Shown: in pieces, positions 5,820 through 5,891 of the stretch
Numbering within the stretch: position 1 is the stretch's first letter
How the letters are laid out: each line of letters begins with the position of its first letter
NCBI GenBank assembly: GCA_016839845.1
Contig: JAEOTL010000004.1
Location: forward strand, 1 to 5,891
Direction of reading: 5' to 3'
Length of the DNA stretch: 5,891 nucleotides
DNA from: Promethearchaeota archaeon
Lineage (GTDB): Archaea; Asgardarchaeota; Lokiarchaeia; Sigynarchaeales; SOKP01
Translations under genes and position numbers: made by a program
Notes under the pieces: model-generated
Databases searched by the model: none
Seen by the model: the letters and a program-made list of their open reading frames with translations, nothing else
What the model was told of the DNA's origin: nothing

Positions 5820-5828
5820 AGAGATGAT
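5820..5828 (+). promoter_or_regulatory. Shine-Dalgarno-like site of S30e
   Basis: AGAGATGAT matches the anti-Shine-Dalgarno complement (GGAGGTGAT) at seven of nine positions and ends 9 nt before ATG 5838. It is the only convincing ribosome binding site in the window; the other genes lack one. Confidence 0.45.
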
Positions 5829-5837
5829 TAGTAAAAA

Positions 5838-5891
5838 ATGCCTGGTTCTCATGGTTCGCTAACTAAAGCAGGAAAAGTTAAGCAACAAACT
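5838..5891 (+). CDS. rps30e: Small-subunit ribosomal protein S30e (5' part, runs off the window)
   Basis: The first 18 residues are MPGSHGSLTKAGKVKQQT, which I recognise as the conserved N-terminus of archaeal S30e (HGSLTKAGKV followed by Q-T). S30e is a small basic protein of the 30S subunit, normally about 50-60 residues, so roughly two thirds lies beyond the right edge. An in-frame TAA two codons upstream (5832-5834) fixes this start. It also shows that the protein has no ubiquitin-like leader of the kind fused to S30 in animals (FUBI). A Shine-Dalgarno-like site and TATA candidates lie upstream. The gene is divergent from the small zinc-ribbon gene. Confidence 0.92.
   Translation, partial: MPGSHGSLTKAGKVKQQT

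Noticed and set aside
1..5891. CRISPR array, insertion sequence or prophage
   Set aside because: No regularly spaced repeats, no transposase or integrase motifs and no terminal repeats were seen on either strand.

Overview
The window looks like archaeal chromosome, most likely from an Asgard lineage (Lokiarchaeia-like) or a near relative. This rests on four observations. A ribosomal protein S30e gene begins at the right edge; this family is shared by eukaryotes and mainly TACK/Asgard archaea. A tRNA-Trp gene is interrupted by two archaeal-type introns. Promoters have a BRE/TATA layout, and one gene appears to be leaderless. The protein set (zinc ribbons, a TPR protein with a C-terminal sensor-like domain, a long charged helix) is typical of such genomes. 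DNA is AT-rich throughout. The lineage call is inference; no marker here fixes the genus.

Layout, left to right. At 36-1835 (+) lies a 599-residue protein of unknown function with a roughly 145-residue Lys/Glu/Arg helix at its C-terminus; its frame is open to the left edge. At 1942-2074 (-) is a tRNA-Trp(CCA) gene split by a 29-nt anticodon-loop intron and a 30-nt T-loop intron, with a perfect 10-bp inverted repeat upstream that covers its TATA box. At 2193-2828 (-) is a carboxymuconolactone decarboxylase-family protein without the AhpD cysteine pair. At 2922-4790 (-) is a 622-residue TPR protein with a TTG start. At 4947-5444 (-) is a two-helix membrane protein carrying three zinc ribbons. 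At 5523-5672 (-) is a 49-residue single-zinc-ribbon protein. At 5838 (+), divergent from the rest, S30e starts and runs off the window.

The minus-strand genes follow one another with gaps of 78-156 nt. Several have their own BRE/TATA candidate, so they look like separate units rather than a tight operon. No shared pathway is evident. The TPR protein and zinc-ribbon proteins look like adaptor or sensor parts; the tRNA and S30e belong to translation. I see no mobile element, CRISPR array or phage gene. The most notable features are the doubly interrupted tRNA-Trp with its T-loop intron, the paired TATA-like inverted repeat upstream of it, and the TPR plus putative roadblock/longin-like architecture.
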